64,000 nucleotides of DNA from Terriglobia bacterium (GTDB lineage Bacteria > Acidobacteriota > Terriglobia > JAJPHL01): contig JAJPHL010000037.1 of the NCBI GenBank assembly GCA_021325275.1, forward strand, positions 62,001-126,000, written 5' to 3'. Both the position numbers and the translations under genes were made by a program. This document shows, in pieces, positions 34,915 to 44,190 of the stretch (its first letter is position 1; each line of letters starts with the position of its first letter). The notes under the pieces are model-generated. The model did no database searches. It had not been told where the DNA came from and saw nothing but the letters and a program-made list of their open reading frames with translations.

Positions 34915-37515
34915 ATGAAATCCATCATCGCGATCCTCTTCGCCGCCGCCGCCGTGTCCGCGCAAACGCCGCAGATACAGGTGAGCAATCCCAACGGTAC
35001 GCCGCTCAGCCCACTCTCGGTGACCATGACGGTGCAGCAAAACTGCATCACCACCGCGATCTGCACGTTCACTTCTTCGTCTTCGTTGCTGCTTTCGATC
35101 ACGACCAGCGGCACGGTTCCGATTCCGCTGCGCGTTTCGTCTTACGTGCTCGGTCCCGACGCATCGGTGGCGCCCAATTGGCTGCAAGTGACGCTGCTCA
35201 ACGGAGGCTCGTCGCCAGCCACGCCGAACTTCGTCAACTTGTTTGGCAACACCGGACTCATGACCGCCAACGTGGCGTCCGACAGCGGCATCGTCACGAT
35301 TTCCTCGCCGACCTTTGGCGTGGAGCCCGTGACGATTCTCGTTTACATGCAGACGTCGTGCACCGGCAACTGCCCGACGGTTACGAAACCCATCATTCGT
35401 TACTTGGTCGTGACCGGTGGCGGCACCGGCGCGCCCACGCCGAACCCTGTGCAGTTCACGCTTTCCGGCGACGATTTGCAGATCGGCGGCGGTTCGCTGA
35501 GTGGTCTGTATTGCTCGAACGCGTTTCTTAGCGTCACCGACAATCCTTCCGGAAATGTCAGCAGCACGTATTCCATCGCCACGCAAAATGCCACGCCGGC
35601 GCCGTCGAATTGGCTGACTGTGCGGAGCTCATCGGGCGGGACGGTTACGTCGGACTCGCAGTCCGATCTGTTTATCGTGTGCGGAAACTCCGCGGGACTC
35701 ACGCCGGGTGCGACGTATTTCGGGAATGTCAATCTTACATACTCCAACGGCAATCAGACCAACATGGTCAGCGTGACGTTCGACGTGCCGCTGGCGATTT
35801 CGCCGTCGCCCCTTCCCACCGCGACCGTAGGGCAGGCGTACAACCAAACGCTGACGGCCACCGGCAGCAGCCCACCGTACGCATTCGCGCAGGAAGGTAC
35901 GTGGCCGTCGTGGTTGTCGCTTTCCTCCACGGGAAACCTCAGCGGAACACCGCCCACGACCGGTCCGGTGAGTGTGATTGCGCAGGTCAACGACATCGGC
36001 ACGCTCTACGGCGTGCAGGTCTTGAACTTCAGCGTAAATTCCGCGGTGACCTGCACATATTCGCTGAGCTCAAACGGCGGAACGTATGCGGCAACGGCGA
36101 GCACGAGCAATTCCTTCACCGTGACCGCACAGCCGTCCACGTGTGCGTGGACCGCAATGGTCTCGTCGCAATCGCCGTGGATCACGCTGACGTCGGCCAG
36201 CGGCACAGGCAGCGGGTCGGTCGACTTCAATCTATCGGCCAACACGAGCACGAACCCACAAACTGGGACCATCACAGTTGGTGGACAAACATTCACCGTC
36301 ACGCAACAGGGCGCGCCAAGTCCGTGCACATATTCCCTTTCGCCGGCCTTCGCGAACGTCGGCGCGGACGCCGGTAACGGATCATTTGCGGTGACCACGC
36401 AGACTGGATGCAGTTGGACAGCCCTGGTTCAGGCGGGCGTCACCTGGCTGACGACCACGTCTTCGGGCTCGGGCTCCGGCACCGCAGGCTACAGTTTCTT
36501 GGCAAACGGCCCCGCCTTGCGCACCGCCACGATCAGCGTCGGCGGACAAACTTTCACGGTGACGCAAGCGGCGGCGAACGTGAATCCAATCTGCACCTAT
36601 ACGCTTTCGCCCTCGACCGTGATTCTTCCGTCGTCCACCACTCCCGGCGGATCTTTCACGGTGACGGCGCCGAGCGGATGCGCATGGACCGCGTCCACAA
36701 CAACGTCGTGGATCTCCACGTTCTCCGCCGGATCGGGCAGCGGCTCGGTGGCGTACACGGTCAACGCAAACAACGGCAGCGTGACCACGCGGGTCGGCTC
36801 GATCACCGTCGGCACCGCGACGTTTTCCATCGGCCAGCCGGGAAATCCACCCTCGTCGACCACGCTGAACTACAACTTGCCCTCGACGGGCAACTGCAGC
36901 AGCAGTTTCTTCAAGGTTCTCGCGTCGCTTCCCAACGGTCTGCTTCCCACTGAGGATGAAGGCGCGTATGGATTGGTGGTTTCCGTCAATAACGGATTGC
37001 TCGCCGGCGGATTCAATCTTGGCGGCGGCTTCGACGCCAACGGCGGAACGCCGGGCTACGGCAACTTCCAGCCCGCCAATTCCACTACCGTGACCGTGAG
37101 CATCACGGCCGTAACAAGTTCCAATACGCCGTGGGCGCAGCCGTTAATGGCGACGCTTTTGGGACCGACGAAACAGCTGTTGCAAACGGTGACCCAAGTG
37201 CCGCCGTTCTCTTTTACCACTCCCACGCTCTCCGCCAACACGTTCTACACGGTTCAAGTGAATAGCCTCGCGAATGCACCGGAAGGCGCCTACACGATGT
37301 CACTCGCGACCGCGGGCGGCCTCGGCGGATTTACGGGCGGCGTCGCCACGGGTGGCAAAGCGATCCAAGGCTTTTTCGGTTACGGCGCCTTCTGCCTGCC
37401 GGTTTCTCAAAACGTCCAGGTGGTCGAGCAGATCGGTTCGATGTTCGGCCCGTTTGGCGCGGGCAATCTCAGCGTGGTGGTGCAGAACGGCTCGACGACG
37501 TATCCGCCGCACTAA
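34915..37515 (+). CDS. Secreted BACON/Ig-like domain protein
   Basis: An 866-residue protein with signal peptide IIAILFAAAAVSAQ. An Ig-like (He_PIG-type) segment at about 290-375 (ATVGQAYNQTLTATG, then SLSSTGNLSGTPPTTG) is followed by three BACON-like repeats starting near 379, 470 and 560. Each has CTYxLS, a central CxWTA, and the first and third have a WI segment with a Gly/Ser-rich turn. BACON modules are thought to bind carbohydrate or mucin. The C-terminal about 210 residues repeat the module found inside the 3837-7637 protein. It probably works with the receptor encoded 5 bp upstream as a surface or extracellular binder. No catalytic residues are seen. Confidence 0.8.
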   Translation: MKSIIAILFAAAAVSAQTPQIQVSNPNGTPLSPLSVTMTVQQNCITTAICTFTSSSSLLLSITTSGTVPIPLRVSSYVLGPDASVAPNWLQVTLLNGGSSPATPNFVNLFGNTGLMTANVASDSGIVTISSPTFGVEPVTILVYMQTSCTGNCPTVTKPIIRYLVVTGGGTGAPTPNPVQFTLSGDDLQIGGGSLSGLYCSNAFLSVTDNPSGNVSSTYSIATQNATPAPSNWLTVRSSSGGTVTSDSQSDLFIVCGNSAGLTPGATYFGNVNLTYSNGNQTNMVSVTFDVPLAISPSPLPTATVGQAYNQTLTATGSSPPYAFAQEGTWPSWLSLSSTGNLSGTPPTTGPVSVIAQVNDIGTLYGVQVLNFSVNSAVTCTYSLSSNGGTYAATASTSNSFTVTAQPSTCAWTAMVSSQSPWITLTSASGTGSGSVDFNLSANTSTNPQTGTITVGGQTFTVTQQGAPSPCTYSLSPAFANVGADAGNGSFAVTTQTGCSWTALVQAGVTWLTTTSSGSGSGTAGYSFLANGPALRTATISVGGQTFTVTQAAANVNPICTYTLSPSTVILPSSTTPGGSFTVTAPSGCAWTASTTTSWISTFSAGSGSGSVAYTVNANNGSVTTRVGSITVGTATFSIGQPGNPPSSTTLNYNLPSTGNCSSSFFKVLASLPNGLLPTEDEGAYGLVVSVNNGLLAGGFNLGGGFDANGGTPGYGNFQPANSTTVTVSITAVTSSNTPWAQPLMATLLGPTKQLLQTVTQVPPFSFTTPTLSANTFYTVQVNSLANAPEGAYTMSLATAGGLGGFTGGVATGGKAIQGFFGYGAFCLPVSQNVQVVEQIGSMFGPFGAGNLSVVVQNGSTTYPPH

Positions 37516-37525
37516 AATTCTCCCG

Positions 37526-39943
37526 CTAGTTTCCGCCCACGGCAATGGTCGCCGCATTGCTTGCGGTCGTGTTCATCGTGATCACCAACGGATAATTTCC
37601 CGACGCCAGGCCGCTGGGGATTTGCAGATTCACTTGCAGCAATCCCACAAGACCCGCGGTCAATCCCGCATACGTCACCGGCGCGTTCACGCCGCCGACC
37701 GTCGCCGTGATCTTGATCCCCGATGACACCGCGATTCCCGACGAAGGCGCGGCCGCGCCCGTGGCCACGGTCGAGGAGAGCGCGGTGCCTTGACCGGTCC
37801 CGTACACAATGATCGTTTCTCCCGCCGCCGCGGGACTCGATGGGCCGATCAACTGGAAGTTCGCGTGTTGCGCCGCGGCGAAATTCGTACCGTAGGTGAA
37901 AATTCCCGGCGCCGCCGCAGCGACCGTGACAGGAATCGCGTTGCTCGAGACTCCGCTGATGGAAACAATCACGGATTGATTTCCCAACGCCGCCTCAAAC
38001 GGCAACTGCGCGTTGATTTGCAGCGGACTCACGAAAAATAATGGCGCGTTTACGCCTCCGATTGTCACGCGCGCGTCGACGAGTGTCGTTGAAAGCGGAA
38101 CGGCGCTGGCGTTTTGGGTCGCGCTCGCCAGATTCACGCCGAAAATCGAGATGATCGAGCCGGGCGCCACCGGCGCGCCGGCCGCAAATCCCGCGCCGTT
38201 CACCACCGCGCCTCCCGAAAGCTGCGGCGGTTGATTGTTCCACTGCGTCACGAACTGCGTCGCATCCAGCGATCCCAAACCCGAAGCGAGATCGTATCCA
38301 GGTCCGGCGGAAAATCCAAAAGATCCTCCAGAGAGACCCGAAGTGCAGTTCGGCGTTCCCGTTCGGCACGGCACGATGTTATTGCCGACCGTGATGTCGT
38401 GAAACACACTCGGATTTGTTCGCGCCATTCGATACAAGCCGGGATTCACGTTGCCGACGCCCGGTGTCTTCAAATATTGATTTAGCAGCACCACGAGCCC
38501 CGCGAACGTCGGGGCGGACGCGGACGTTCCGCCGGAGTTGACGAACGATCCGCCGTTGTAGACTTTGTACCCGTCGTGGGAAAACGACGCGGTGAACGAC
38601 ACATCGGGCAAATCGCGCGCGCCGTCGTTCGGTACTCCCGGCGCATTCTGCCACGACGGTTTCGAAAATAGCACGCTCGTGCCACCGCCGCCCGCCCACA
38701 ATAATCCGCCGAGTGCGGCCGAATCGTTCCACACCATTTCCGGGATATAGGAAATCGCTGACGCGCCGTTGGCATTGTTCGTGCTGTTCCAGTACGTGCC
38801 GCTGGCGTCGTTGAATTCCGTGCCGCCGACCGCCGTGACTTCCGGAATGCTCGAAGGAAATCGCACGCCCAATCCGTTGGCTGCGATGGTCGCGCCGTTG
38901 CTGTCGCATCCCGCGGGACCGGCGTCGGTGCCCGAGTTCACCCAGGTGATTCCCTGGGCGTTTCCTTGCTGTGCGAGCAAGCGGTAGAAACCTGTGTTCA
39001 AAGTGGTTTGCTGCTCGCAGCCATTGTTCGCGCTCATGCTGACCACGGGCGCGAGATTGTTGTCGATGACGAATTGCACAGCGTGTACGAATTGATCAGC
39101 GTGTACATAGATGATCGTGGCGTTGCGCGCCACCGCACCCGACCACTCGATATCCAGGTGCGCTTCGCCCGACGCTGGGACACCGTTATCCGGATAATCG
39201 GTGTCCAGCACGACTTTCGGTACGTTTGGCGGCAGATTGTAGGTGCTGCGAAATGTCGCCACGTCGGCGAGCGCCGTCGCATCGAAATCGGTGCTGCCGG
39301 AAATCGCAATCTTTTGTCCCGTGCCGTCGATGCCCATCTGATAGAGCGGCATAACGTTGTAGATGGTCGCCCAATCGTCGGGCACAAGCGCGTGGACGCC
39401 GGCGCTTGTGGTGTTTTGCGGGTGTCGTGCGTCGTCACGGAAATCGTCGAGACCATCCATGCCCATTACCAACGGCGCCAGCGCCGCAGGGAACGCCGGC
39501 GGCGCGGTGTTCGAATAGTGCGTTTCGTTATCCACGCGATATCGATGGATTGTCGTGTGAAACGCCGTGCTCGCCTGCGCCGCGGTGCCCTTGAACACGA
39601 TCCATGTCCGGCTGTTCGACACGCGATGCACGGTCATGCCTTGCGCTTCGATCCATGCCGTGATTTTCGCGATGTCGCCGGACGCGATGCCAAAGCGCTC
39701 CGCGAATTCCGTAGGCGTGATCCAGCGGTGATACTCCGGCGAGAGAGGATTCTGCTGGTCTTCGAGGAGTTGCTCGAGCGCGGCGCGTTGCTCCGGCGAT
39801 GGTTGCAAGAACAGCGTCATGCCCTCGAGACGAAATCCCGCGTCGACGGGACCCAGATCGTTCGCCGCGTTCACGCCCCGATGGATTCGTTGAGCGGCGA
39901 CAGTTGCACCGCAAAGGAATACGAAAAGCAGAATTGATCGCAT
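37526..39943 (-). CDS. Pro-kumamolisin/sedolisin (S53) peptidase with Solibacter-type C-terminal module
   Basis: An 805-residue secreted serine-carboxyl protease. The signal peptide is RSILLFVFLCGATVAAQ. The activation pro-domain is at about 38-160 (YHRWITPTEFAERFG). The catalytic E260 and D264 lie in SGEAHLDIEW, the oxyanion D340 in SGTDAG, and S474 in SGGTSASAP. Glycine-rich segment GPGYDLASGLGSLD is the calcium region. From about 580 a TIGR03437-type domain follows (PGSIISIFGVNLAS, PLFFVSPLQINAQLP, ETIIVYGTGQG). Such enzymes degrade protein in acid. ATG at 39943 is chosen because the signal peptide starts there. The C-terminal module strongly suggests Acidobacteriota. Confidence 0.93.
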   Translation of the reverse strand: MRSILLFVFLCGATVAAQRIHRGVNAANDLGPVDAGFRLEGMTLFLQPSPEQRAALEQLLEDQQNPLSPEYHRWITPTEFAERFGIASGDIAKITAWIEAQGMTVHRVSNSRTWIVFKGTAAQASTAFHTTIHRYRVDNETHYSNTAPPAFPAALAPLVMGMDGLDDFRDDARHPQNTTSAGVHALVPDDWATIYNVMPLYQMGIDGTGQKIAISGSTDFDATALADVATFRSTYNLPPNVPKVVLDTDYPDNGVPASGEAHLDIEWSGAVARNATIIYVHADQFVHAVQFVIDNNLAPVVSMSANNGCEQQTTLNTGFYRLLAQQGNAQGITWVNSGTDAGPAGCDSNGATIAANGLGVRFPSSIPEVTAVGGTEFNDASGTYWNSTNNANGASAISYIPEMVWNDSAALGGLLWAGGGGTSVLFSKPSWQNAPGVPNDGARDLPDVSFTASFSHDGYKVYNGGSFVNSGGTSASAPTFAGLVVLLNQYLKTPGVGNVNPGLYRMARTNPSVFHDITVGNNIVPCRTGTPNCTSGLSGGSFGFSAGPGYDLASGLGSLDATQFVTQWNNQPPQLSGGAVVNGAGFAAGAPVAPGSIISIFGVNLASATQNASAVPLSTTLVDARVTIGGVNAPLFFVSPLQINAQLPFEAALGNQSVIVSISGVSSNAIPVTVAAAAPGIFTYGTNFAAAQHANFQLIGPSSPAAAGETIIVYGTGQGTALSSTVATGAAAPSSGIAVSSGIKITATVGGVNAPVTYAGLTAGLVGLLQVNLQIPSGLASGNYPLVITMNTTASNAATIAVGGN

Positions 39944-40010
39944 AGGAACAACCTGACGAATCAATGTTACCGAATTATTACCGCGCGTGATATCGTTCAG
40001 CACTGGACGC

Positions 40011-41435
40011 ATGCGCTACGGGTTTGTTCTCGACCAACGAAAATGTATCGGTTGCCACGCTTGCACGGTAGCCTGCAAGACTGAAAACCAAGTGCCTGTC
40101 GGCAGTTTTCGCACTTGGGTGAAGTACGTCGAGAAAGGCGAGTATCCTCAGACGCGCCGGCACTTCGGTGTGATGAGGTGCAACCATTGCGAAAACGCTC
40201 CTTGCGTAAAGATCTGTCCGGTGAATGCGCTGCACACGCGCGCGGACGGCATCGTGGATCTCGACGGCGACAAGTGCATCGGTTGCCAGTCGTGCATGCA
40301 AGCGTGTCCTTATGATGCCATCTACATTAATCCCGATCGCGGCGTGGCGGAAAAATGCCATTTCTGCGCGCATCGCGTGGAGCGTGGGCTGGAGCCGGCG
40401 TGCGTGATCGTGTGTCCCGTGCAAGCGATCGTGCCCGGCGATCTCGATAATCCTGATGCGGAAATCACGCAGCTTGTCGCGCGCATTCCGTCGCAAGTTC
40501 GCAAGCCGGAGCAGGGAACCAAACCGAAAGTGTTTTACCTGGGCGCGGATCAAGACGCGATTTCTCCGGGCGGCGCGACCGATATTCCCGCGTCGTACTT
40601 GTGGTCGGAGGGACCCGCGGAAATCTTGCAGCAGTTGATGGATCCGGGGCAGCTTCCCGCGACGCGCGAAGTTTACAACGTGAGTCACGGGAAACCGTGG
40701 GGCTGGCACATCTCGGCGTACTTGTGGACAAAGTCGATTGCGGCAGGCGCGGCGATCGTCGGCGCGTTTACGGTGGCGCCCTCGGCGCCGCTGGTCGCGC
40801 TGATTTTTCTCGCCATCACCACGGCGTTGCTGATCGGCGACCTCAAACGTCCCGAGCGATTCTGGCGCTTGATTCTCGCGCCGAATTGGACGTCGTGGCT
40901 CGTGTGGGGCGGATACATCTTGATGGCGTTCGGCGGAACGCTTTCGCTCTGGTGGTTTCTCGGAGCGCAGTCGCCGCCGTGGTTGCTTTTCGTCAATGTC
41001 GCGCTCGGTGCGGCGGCCGCTGGATATTCAGCGTTTCTTTTCGCACAAGCCGAGGGCCGCGACTTTTGGCAGAGCCCTCTTTTGTTGCCGCATTTGCTCG
41101 CGCAGGCGGTAATCGCTGGTGCGGCCGCGTTGGCGATGCTCGGCTCTTTCAATGTTTTCGGATTGCTCGGCGCGGGTCTTTTCTTGCATCTTCTGATGGT
41201 TGTCGGCGAAATCGCGGTGCCGCATACCAATCGGGACTCAGCGATGGCGGCCCGCTTCCTGCTTCGGCGACGCACCGTGGCGCTGGCGCTATCGGTTGTC
41301 GCGGGCATCATCGTGCCACTTGTCCTGATCGTGTGGGAGATTTCCCTTTTTTCTGCCGCGACCCTCGCCCTCATCGGACTTTATATTTACGAACACATTT
41401 GGATCGAAGCGGGACAAAGCGTCCCCTTAAGCTGA
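40011..41435 (+). CDS. Fused four-cluster ferredoxin subunit and NrfD-like membrane subunit
   Basis: A 474-residue protein. Residues 1-190 hold four 4Fe-4S motifs: C12IGCHACTVAC22, CNHCENAPCVKICP, CIGCQSCMQACP and CHFCAHRVERGLEPACVIVCP, as in DmsB/NrfC. From about 230 there are about eight hydrophobic segments of the NrfD/DmsC type (GALKRPERF-like loop reads IGDLKRPERFWRL). The two subunits that are normally separate are fused here. It starts 67 bp after the divergent sedolisin start and ends 1 bp before the molybdoenzyme gene. It should pass electrons between the quinone pool and the catalytic subunit. No Tat signal is seen on it. ATG at 40011 is the start that places MRYGFVLD before the first cluster. 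Confidence 0.88.
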   Translation: MRYGFVLDQRKCIGCHACTVACKTENQVPVGSFRTWVKYVEKGEYPQTRRHFGVMRCNHCENAPCVKICPVNALHTRADGIVDLDGDKCIGCQSCMQACPYDAIYINPDRGVAEKCHFCAHRVERGLEPACVIVCPVQAIVPGDLDNPDAEITQLVARIPSQVRKPEQGTKPKVFYLGADQDAISPGGATDIPASYLWSEGPAEILQQLMDPGQLPATREVYNVSHGKPWGWHISAYLWTKSIAAGAAIVGAFTVAPSAPLVALIFLAITTALLIGDLKRPERFWRLILAPNWTSWLVWGGYILMAFGGTLSLWWFLGAQSPPWLLFVNVALGAAAAGYSAFLFAQAEGRDFWQSPLLLPHLLAQAVIAGAAALAMLGSFNVFGLLGAGLFLHLLMVVGEIAVPHTNRDSAMAARFLLRRRTVALALSVVAGIIVPLVLIVWEISLFSAATLALIGLYIYEHIWIEAGQSVPLS

Positions 41436-41436
41436 T

Positions 41437-44187
41437 ATGACGTATCCGCCATTTCAAATTCTGTCCGCGTATCCGAAGCCCGAGGAATGGGACGATTGGG
41501 TTGAGTACGAATCGACGGCTTGGCCGCGCAAAGTAGAAAAACATTATTTCCTCGTGCCGACAGCGTGCTTCAACTGCGAAGCCGCCTGCGGATTGCTCGC
41601 CTACGTCGACAAAGAGACGCACGACATTCGCAAGTTCGAAGGAAATCCCGCGCATCCCGCCAGCCGCGGCCGAAATTGCGCGAAGGGTCCGGCGACCGTC
41701 ACGCAGATTCACGATCCTGAACGCATTTTGTATCCGCTGAAGCGCAAAGGACCGCGCGGCTCGGGCGAGTGGGAGCGCGTGACGTGGGATGCGGTGCTCG
41801 ACGACATCGGCGGACGCATTCGCCAGGCGATCGTCGAGAAGCGCGGCCATGAAGTGATGTATCACGTCGGGCGTCCCGGCGCGGATGGCTACATGGATCG
41901 CGTGCTGCAAGCGTGGGGCATCGACGGACACAACAGTCACACCAACGTTTGCTCGGCGTCGGCGCGGCTTGGATACAACTTGTGGTGCGGCTACGACCGG
42001 CCGTCGCCGGATCACGCGCGCGCGAGATTTATTCTGCTTCTGAGCGCGCATCTCGAAACCGGCCATTACTTCAATCCGCATGCGCAACGCGTGATCGAAG
42101 CGAAAATGCGCGGCGCGAAAATCGCCTGCATCGACGTGCGGCTTTCCAACACGGCGTCGCAATCGGATTATTGGATTTCGCCGTGGCCCGGCTCGGAAGC
42201 AGCGCTCTTGCTCGCGGTGGCGCGTGAGTTGATCGAAAGCGATCGCATCAATCACGCGTTCGTCGAGCGCTGGGTGAATTGGCGCGAGTATCTGCGTGAA
42301 GTCGGCGTTGAAGTGAAGTATGAAAACTTCATCTCAGAGTTGCGCAAAGTCTACGCGAAATACACGCCGGAGTTCGCCGCGCAAGAATGCCGCATCGATC
42401 CCGCGATCGTGAAAACGCTGGCCGACGAAATCGCCGGCGCGGGCACGGCGTTTGCGAGTCACGTGTGGCGCAATACCGCCGCGGGCAATCTCGGCGGATG
42501 GCAGGTGGCGCGCGCGCTGGAGTTCTTGCACGTCCTCAGCGGATCGGTGGGCACCGAGGGCGGATTGCTTCCGAACGGCTGGAACAAGTTTGTTCCCGCG
42601 CCGTTTCTGAAACCGTCGCCGCAAAAAATGTGGAACGAGTTGTTGTGGCCGAAAGAATATCCGTTGGCGTTCCACGAGATGAGTTTCCTGTTGCCGCACA
42701 TGATGAAAGAAGGCCGCGCGAAACTCGCCGTGTATTTCACACGCGTCTACAATCCCGTGTGGACCAATCCCGACGGCGCCACGTGGATGGACGTGCTCGC
42801 GGACGAATCGAAAGTCGGCTTGCATGCGGCGCTTACGCCGATGTGGAGCGAAACCGCGATGTTCGCGGATTATGTTCTGCCGATGGGCATGGCCAGCGAA
42901 CGTCACGACATTCAGAGTCAGGAAACGCACGCCGGCCGCTGGATCGCGTTCCGCCAGCCGGTGCTGCGCACGGTGCAGGAGAAACTCGGAAAGAAAGTTC
43001 AGTTCACCTACGAAGTGAATCCGGGCGAAGTGTGGGAAGAAGATGAATTTTGGATCGAACTGAGTTGGCGAATCGACCCCGATGGATCGCTCGGTATTCG
43101 GAAGTATTTCGAATCGCCGTATCGGCCGGGCGAGAAGCTGACGATCGAGGAATACTATCGTTGGATTTTCGAGAACAGCGTGCCGGGACTCCCCGAGCGC
43201 GCGGCGCGCGAGAATCTCACGCCGCTCGAGTTCATGCGCAAGTACGGCGCGTATCAAGTGCCGGGCGAGACGACGCTCTTACACACGCGCGCGCTCAGCG
43301 ACGCCGAGAAAAAAGATGCCGTGCCCGATGGGGACGGAGTTTTGCGCCGAGGGACGCACTGCGTGGGCGTGGAGATCGACGGCCAAGCCGTTTGTGGATT
43401 CCCCACACCATCGCGGCGTCTGGAGTTTTTCTCCTCGACGATGCGCGACTGGAAATGGGCCGACGAAGCACTGCCGGGATACATCCGCAGTCAAGTGCAT
43501 TTCGAAAATCTCGATCGCGCGAAAAACGAATTTGCGCTGATACCGACGTTCCGCTTGCCCACGCTGATCCACACGCGGTCGGGCAACGCGAAATACTTGA
43601 ACGAGATTTCTCATCGCAATCCCGTTTGGATTCATCCGCAGGACGCCGAGCATCTTGGCGTGCGCAACAACGAGCTCGTGCGCGTGTCCACGGCCATCGG
43701 TTTTTTCGTGAATCGCGCATGGATCACCGAAGGCATGAAGCCGGGCGTTGTGGCCTGCTCGCATCACTTGGGTCGCTGGACTTTGCGGCGCGATCAAGGC
43801 GAACGCTGGTCGGCGGCGGTGGTGGAATTCACGCGGGAAAACGGCACGCTGCTGATGCGACAGAAGGAAGGTCTGAAACCGTTTGCGTCGGCGGATCGCG
43901 ATTCCGGACGTGTGTGGTGGAGCGATTCCGGCGTACATCAGAATCTGACTTTTCCCGTGCAGCCCGATCCGGCGAGCGGCATGCACTGCTGGCATCAAAA
44001 GGTCACGGTGGAAAAAGCGCATTCCGGCGATCGTTACGCGGACGTTTTCGTCGACACGAAGAAGTCGATGGAAATGTACCGCGAGTGGCTGAAAAAAACT
44101 CGTCCGGGACCGGGTCCAGAGAACCTGCGGCGGCCGTTGTGGTTCCTGCGTGCGTTGAAGCCTGATGTGTCGGTTTACAAAGCCTAG
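41437..44187 (+). CDS. Molybdopterin oxidoreductase catalytic subunit (DMSO reductase superfamily)
   Basis: A 916-residue molybdopterin enzyme. Near the N-terminus a 4Fe-4S site is formed by C44, C47, C51 and C81 (CFNCEAAC, RGRNCAKG). The probable molybdenum ligand is C172 in NVCSASARLG, as in formate-, thiosulfate- or nitrate-type members with cysteine. The MoCo-binding C-terminal domain is present (HLGVRNNELVRVSTAIG). No twin-arginine signal is visible, so the active site is probably cytoplasmic or the protein is exported with a partner. It forms a two-gene unit with the ferredoxin/NrfD fusion. Substrate not determined: thiosulfate, polysulfide, sulfite or another oxyanion are possible. Confidence 0.85.
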   Translation: MTYPPFQILSAYPKPEEWDDWVEYESTAWPRKVEKHYFLVPTACFNCEAACGLLAYVDKETHDIRKFEGNPAHPASRGRNCAKGPATVTQIHDPERILYPLKRKGPRGSGEWERVTWDAVLDDIGGRIRQAIVEKRGHEVMYHVGRPGADGYMDRVLQAWGIDGHNSHTNVCSASARLGYNLWCGYDRPSPDHARARFILLLSAHLETGHYFNPHAQRVIEAKMRGAKIACIDVRLSNTASQSDYWISPWPGSEAALLLAVARELIESDRINHAFVERWVNWREYLREVGVEVKYENFISELRKVYAKYTPEFAAQECRIDPAIVKTLADEIAGAGTAFASHVWRNTAAGNLGGWQVARALEFLHVLSGSVGTEGGLLPNGWNKFVPAPFLKPSPQKMWNELLWPKEYPLAFHEMSFLLPHMMKEGRAKLAVYFTRVYNPVWTNPDGATWMDVLADESKVGLHAALTPMWSETAMFADYVLPMGMASERHDIQSQETHAGRWIAFRQPVLRTVQEKLGKKVQFTYEVNPGEVWEEDEFWIELSWRIDPDGSLGIRKYFESPYRPGEKLTIEEYYRWIFENSVPGLPERAARENLTPLEFMRKYGAYQVPGETTLLHTRALSDAEKKDAVPDGDGVLRRGTHCVGVEIDGQAVCGFPTPSRRLEFFSSTMRDWKWADEALPGYIRSQVHFENLDRAKNEFALIPTFRLPTLIHTRSGNAKYLNEISHRNPVWIHPQDAEHLGVRNNELVRVSTAIGFFVNRAWITEGMKPGVVACSHHLGRWTLRRDQGERWSAAVVEFTRENGTLLMRQKEGLKPFASADRDSGRVWWSDSGVHQNLTFPVQPDPASGMHCWHQKVTVEKAHSGDRYADVFVDTKKSMEMYREWLKKTRPGPGPENLRRPLWFLRALKPDVSVYKA

Positions 44188-44190
44188 GGA

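Noticed and set aside
40601-41440. Long open frame in a second frame of the ferredoxin/NrfD gene
   Set aside because: GC-rich shadow frame; no domain motif, while the real frame shows four cluster motifs and membrane segments.
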